A DNA stretch of 64,000 nucleotides from Nocardiopsis sinuspersici (GTDB lineage: Bacteria > Actinomycetota > Actinomycetes > Streptosporangiales > Streptosporangiaceae). The stretch is from assembly GCA_008638415.1 (NCBI GenBank), contig VWVT01000002.1, positions 124,001-188,000 of the forward strand, written 5' to 3'. The notes below the pieces were generated by a model. The model ran no database searches. It saw nothing but the letters and a program-made list of their open reading frames with translations, and was not told the DNA's origin. Shown piece after piece: positions 60,870 through 64,000 of the stretch (its first letter is position 1; each line of letters opens with the position of its first letter). Made by a program: the position numbers and the translations under genes.

Positions 60870-60922
60870 CAGCATTGAATGCTGGGGTGGGGGAGAGTGG
60901 AGCGCAAGGTGGGGCCGTGGAG
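60870..60922 (+). promoter_or_regulatory. Second cluster of MraZ-like boxes and a palindrome
   Basis: On the plus strand four GTGGRG boxes start at 60887, 60897, 60909 and 60917. The palindrome CAGCATTGAATGCTG (60870-60884) precedes them. They lie in the shared region between mraZ and the divergent moxR operon, whose nearest start is GTG 61218. Box spacing (10, 12, 8) is less even than in the mraZ set. The rest of 60923-61217 holds no gene that I can support. Confidence 0.45.
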
Positions 60923-61217
60923 TGTCGCCTCGCGGCGGAACCACCCGTCACTCCCCGCCCGGGAACGCGTTGAGTCCCACGGACTCGTGAGGCCCCGCGA
61001 CCCGGCGGTGCGCTGACCAGCACCTCGACTCCCATATACGGGGAGGAGTGCCTCCGATTGGCTCATACTGTGCTCTCGCGGGCACCTGGTGCGTATCCTG
61101 GTGGTTCCCCTTGGGTCACCCGGCCAGGGTCGGGAAAGACCAGGGAAAACTGAGGAAACTGTCAAACCTCGGTTCCGAAGACCGGCACATGAAGCCATAG
61201 GAAGCGGGAGGGGTCTG

Positions 61218-62210
61218 GTGTCACTCGGCACACACCACGGCGGTCACGGGGGCGGCGTCCAGGAGGACGTCGGTGAGATCGTCGCCGTGGCCGACCGCGT
61301 CCGCGGCGCCATCGAGACCGTCATCGAGGGCAAGCCGGAGGTGCTGCGCCTGGCGCTGACGGTCCTGCTCGCCGAGGGGCACCTGCTCATCGAGGACGTC
61401 CCCGGCGTCGGCAAGACCATGCTGGCCAAGGCCCTGGGCCGGGCCGTGGACTGCTCCGTGCAGCGCGTCCAGTTCACCCCCGACCTGCTGCCCAGCGACA
61501 TCACCGGCGTCAGCGTCTACCACCAGGACCGGCGCGAGTTCGAGTTCAACCCCGGACCGGTGTTCGCCAACATCGTGCTGGGCGACGAGATCAACCGGGC
61601 CTCGCCCAAGACCCAGGCCGCCCTGCTGGAGTGCATGGCCGAGCGGCAGGTCAGCGTCGACGGCCAGACCCGCGCCCTGGAACGGCCGTTCATGGTGGTG
61701 GCCACCCAGAACCCCGCCGACATGGAGGGCACCTACGCCCTGCCCGAGGCCCAGCGCGACCGGTTCATGGCCCGCGTCTCGGTCGGCTACCCGGCGCCCC
61801 AGGCCGAGCTCGACATGATCGACTCGCACAGTTCCCGCTCACCGCTGGACGACCTGGCCCCCGTCACCAGCGCCGCCCAGATCCGCGACCTCGCCGACCG
61901 GGTGCACTCGGTGCACGTGGCCCCGGGCATGCGCCGCTACGTGGTGGACCTGGTCAACGCCACCCGGACCAGCCCGGAGCTGCGCCTGGGCGCCTCTCCC
62001 CGCGCGACGCTGCACCTGGTCCGGGCGGCCCGCGCCTACGCCGCCCTGGACGGGCGTCACTACGTCGTCCCCGACGACGTGCAGGCCCTGGCCGTGCCGG
62101 TCCTCGCGCACCGCCTCCTGCCCGGGCCCGAGGCGCAGATGGAGCGCCTCTCCCCCGAGCAGATCGTGGCCAAACTGGTCGCGCGCCTGCCGGTCCCCGG
62201 CCCCCAGTAA
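61218..62210 (+). CDS. MoxR-family AAA+ ATPase
   Basis: GTG 61218 follows GGGAGGGG and gives 330 residues. The AAA+ motifs are Walker A EDVPGVGKTMLAKAL and Walker B FANIVLGDEINRASPKTQAALLE, followed by the arginine-finger region ALPEAQRDRFMARV. MoxR proteins act as chaperones for partner complexes and here the gene heads an operon with DUF58 and transglutaminase genes. It is divergent from mraZ. Confidence 0.92.
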   Translation: MSLGTHHGGHGGGVQEDVGEIVAVADRVRGAIETVIEGKPEVLRLALTVLLAEGHLLIEDVPGVGKTMLAKALGRAVDCSVQRVQFTPDLLPSDITGVSVYHQDRREFEFNPGPVFANIVLGDEINRASPKTQAALLECMAERQVSVDGQTRALERPFMVVATQNPADMEGTYALPEAQRDRFMARVSVGYPAPQAELDMIDSHSSRSPLDDLAPVTSAAQIRDLADRVHSVHVAPGMRRYVVDLVNATRTSPELRLGASPRATLHLVRAARAYAALDGRHYVVPDDVQALAVPVLAHRLLPGPEAQMERLSPEQIVAKLVARLPVPGPQ

Positions 62211-62277
62211 GCCCCCGCTCCCCCGCCGCCGTCCGCCCCCTCGTCCCCTGTTCGCATCCGCCCCCAAGAGAGGGTCC

Positions 62278-63540
62278 ATGCGCCCGCACCGAACCCTCAC
62301 CGCACGAGGCGTCTGCATGCTCGTCCTCGGCCTGGTCGCCCTGGTGTCCGGACTCGCCGTGGGACAGCGCGAGATCGTGGGCGTGGGCGTACTGCTGGTC
62401 TCCGTCCCGCCGCTGTCGGCCCTGACGGTCCTGGGCGGCGCCTCGCGCCTCGTACACAGCCGTACCATGACCCCCACCCGGGTCCGGGCCGGGCACGACG
62501 CCCGGGTCCAGGTGCGCGTGGGCAACTCCTCGCCGGCCTGGCCGGTGACCTCGGTGTCGCTGTCGGACACGCTGCCCGTTCCGCTGGGCGCCGAGCCCCG
62601 CTACACGGTGGGCTACCTGGGCCCGCGCGCCGTACGCGACGTCAGCTACCTGGTACGTCCCGCCGTACGCGGCAGCTACCCCGTGGGCCCGTTGCAGGTC
62701 GGGGTGACCGATCCGCTGGGGTGCGTGCAGGTCAGCCGCTGTCTGGGCGCGCCCTCGCACCTGCTCGTGACCCCGGCGACCGTCCCGCTGGGCACGCTTG
62801 GCGCCGCCGACGGCGCCAAGGGCGACGACTCGCCGCGCCGCTCGGTGAGCGGTGTCGGGGAGCAGGACCCGGTTCCGCGCGAGTACCGGTACGGCGACGA
62901 CCTGCGCAAGGTGCACTGGCGGTCCACCGCCAAGCACGGTGAGCTGATGGTGCGCCGGGACGAGCAGCACTGGCGCGAGAACAGCGCGGTCCTGCTGGAC
63001 ACGCGGCGCCGCGCGCACGGCGCCCCGGGCCCCTCGGGCTCCCTGGAGACCGCGGTGAGCGTGGCCGCCTCCGTGGCGGTGAGCCTGCTCGGCGACGGAC
63101 ACGACCTGCGCCTCCACACCGAGCGGGGCGGGGTGCAGACCGTGACCGCGGCCGGCGTCCTGGACGGCCTGGCCCTCACGGAGCCCTCCGACGCCGCGGG
63201 GCTCCTCGGCGGGATCGGCATGCTGGCCAACACCCGCGGGACCACCAGCCTGGTGGTGGCGGTGCTGGGCGCGGTCGGCCCGGAGGAGGCCGCCGCACTG
63301 TCCCGGACGGGCGGCAACGGGATCCGTGTGGCCGTGCTGTGCGCACACGCCGCCTGGCCCGACCGCGACGCCCTGGCCGGGGTCCACGACGTGCTGGCCA
63401 CCGCCGGCTGGCGCGTCATCGTCCTGTCCTCGGCCACCGAACTGCCACCGCTGTGGAGCCGCGCGACCGGGCCCGCGGCGGCGTCCACCGCGAGGACCGC
63501 GCACGCCGGTCCGCACACCCCCGGGAGGGGACCGCGTTGA
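62278..63540 (+). CDS. DUF58 domain protein
   Basis: ATG 62278 gives 420 residues. Two N-terminal helices (VCMLVLGLVALVSGLAV and VGVLLVSVPPLSALTVL) are followed by a beta domain and the DUF58 core with EYRYGDDLRKVHWRSTAKHGELMVRRDEQ. These vWA-like proteins co-occur with MoxR and TgpA. The last base pair step overlaps the next gene as TTGA. Confidence 0.88.
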   Translation: MRPHRTLTARGVCMLVLGLVALVSGLAVGQREIVGVGVLLVSVPPLSALTVLGGASRLVHSRTMTPTRVRAGHDARVQVRVGNSSPAWPVTSVSLSDTLPVPLGAEPRYTVGYLGPRAVRDVSYLVRPAVRGSYPVGPLQVGVTDPLGCVQVSRCLGAPSHLLVTPATVPLGTLGAADGAKGDDSPRRSVSGVGEQDPVPREYRYGDDLRKVHWRSTAKHGELMVRRDEQHWRENSAVLLDTRRRAHGAPGPSGSLETAVSVAASVAVSLLGDGHDLRLHTERGGVQTVTAAGVLDGLALTEPSDAAGLLGGIGMLANTRGTTSLVVAVLGAVGPEEAAALSRTGGNGIRVAVLCAHAAWPDRDALAGVHDVLATAGWRVIVLSSATELPPLWSRATGPAAASTARTAHAGPHTPGRGPR

Positions 63541-64000
63541 GAGCACTGATGCCCCTGGGCTCCCTGGCCTGCATGCTGATGGCGCTGCCCCTGCTGGATT
63601 CACTCGTACGCGGCGGAACGTGGTGGGTCCCGGCCTTCGTCATGATGGTGGCGGTGGCCGGTGTGTCCGCGCTGTACCGGTTGAGCGGATGGAACGTGCT
63701 CCCGGTGCCGTTCCTGCAGGCGTTGGCGGTGGCGCTCCTGGCCACACCGCTGTTCGCCGGGCACATGGCGCCCCTGGGGCTGCTGCCCACGGAGCGTGTT
63801 CTGGTACATCTGGTAACGGTCTTCGAGCAGGGCATGAAGACCATCGACGCCAGCGCGCCACCGGTCTCGTCCTCCGCCGGGGTCATGCTGGTCATCGCGC
63901 TGGCCCTCGCGGTCCTCACGGGCGCCGCGGACTTCCTCGCGGTGACGGCGCGCTGTCCCGGCATGGTCGGCGGCCTGCTGCTGGCACTGGTGTCGGTACC
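63537..64000 (+). CDS. Transglutaminase-like TgpA membrane protein, N-terminal part (3' truncated)
   Basis: TTG 63537 overlaps the DUF58 stop by four bases (63537-63540) and opens a frame that runs to the window edge, about 154 residues. It shows several membrane helices (PLGSLACMLMALPLLDSL, WWVPAFVMMVAVAGVSALY, PFLQALAVALLATPLFAG, GVMLVIALALAVLTGAADFLAV), matching the N-terminal membrane domain of TgpA proteins. The transglutaminase core lies beyond the window. It is the third gene of the MoxR-DUF58-TgpA operon. Confidence 0.75.
   Translation, partial: MRALMPLGSLACMLMALPLLDSLVRGGTWWVPAFVMMVAVAGVSALYRLSGWNVLPVPFLQALAVALLATPLFAGHMAPLGLLPTERVLVHLVTVFEQGMKTIDASAPPVSSSAGVMLVIALALAVLTGAADFLAVTARCPGMVGGLLLALVSV

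Noticed and set aside
1..64000. tRNA or rRNA genes, phage or insertion-sequence genes
   Set aside because: No cloverleaf, integrase, transposase or terminal inverted repeats were recognised. Short tRNAs could be missed by eye, so a tRNAscan run would be decisive.

Overview
The window looks like chromosomal DNA of a high-GC actinomycete. The nearest fit is Nocardiopsaceae (Nocardiopsis or a Thermobifida relative). This rests on the very high GC content, the division and cell-wall (dcw) cluster arranged as in Streptomyces and relatives, DivIVA/SepF/YggT next to FtsZ, DUF397 plus XRE regulators, a perfect-format CelR/CebR operator half-shared with Thermobifida, and a translational T-box in front of ileS. 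No prophage, insertion sequence, CRISPR array, rRNA or tRNA gene was seen. The placement to family level is inference.

Left part (1-17.1 kb): the 3' end of glnE; a secreted GH13/CBM20 alpha-amylase with an upstream inverted-repeat operator; small membrane and surface proteins; a duplicated module made of a tiny arginine-rich protein gene followed by a large LAL-type LuxR regulator (first copy decayed to a pseudogene, second copy intact); a pterin-dehydratase/VOC fusion; a DinB/mycothiol-type enzyme preceded by a coupled mini-ORF; an ECF sigma factor with its coupled membrane partner; glnA2; and an XRE/DUF397 cluster facing a two-gene operon of unknowns.

Middle part (17.1-32.8 kb): a secreted CBM2-PL11 rhamnogalacturonan lyase under a CelR-like operator, a secreted endonuclease/exonuclease/phosphatase-family protein, chorismate mutase with a possible attenuator, a hotdog thioesterase, acetyltransferases, an AraC regulator next to azlC-azlD, an acetolactate-synthase-like ThDP enzyme, a divergent LysR/EamA pair, and the rluD-lspA pair, preceded by a broken TraR/DksA zinc-finger gene.

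Right part (32.8-64 kb): ileS behind a T-box, then on the minus strand a repeat-rich acidic membrane protein, divIVA, yggT, sepF, yggS, pgeF, ftsZ, ftsQ, murC, murG, ftsW, murD, mraY, murF, murE, ftsI, ftsL, rsmH and mraZ. The series is split by strong hairpin terminators (after murE, murD and ftsZ) and is interrupted between ftsI and murE by a plus-strand homocysteine methyltransferase gene and two copies of a dispersed intergenic repeat also found after glnE. Divergent from mraZ lies a MoxR-DUF58-transglutaminase (TgpA) operon, cut by the window end. MraZ-type boxes lie in the mraZ promoter, and a second set lies on the side facing moxR.

Functionally the right half makes lipid II precursors (MurE, MurF, MraY, MurG, MurC, MurD), flips or polymerises and crosslinks septal peptidoglycan (FtsW, FtsI, FtsL, FtsQ), places the Z-ring (FtsZ, SepF) and drives polar growth (DivIVA). 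The left half carries nitrogen control (GlnE, GlnA2), plant polysaccharide breakdown and several transcription regulators.
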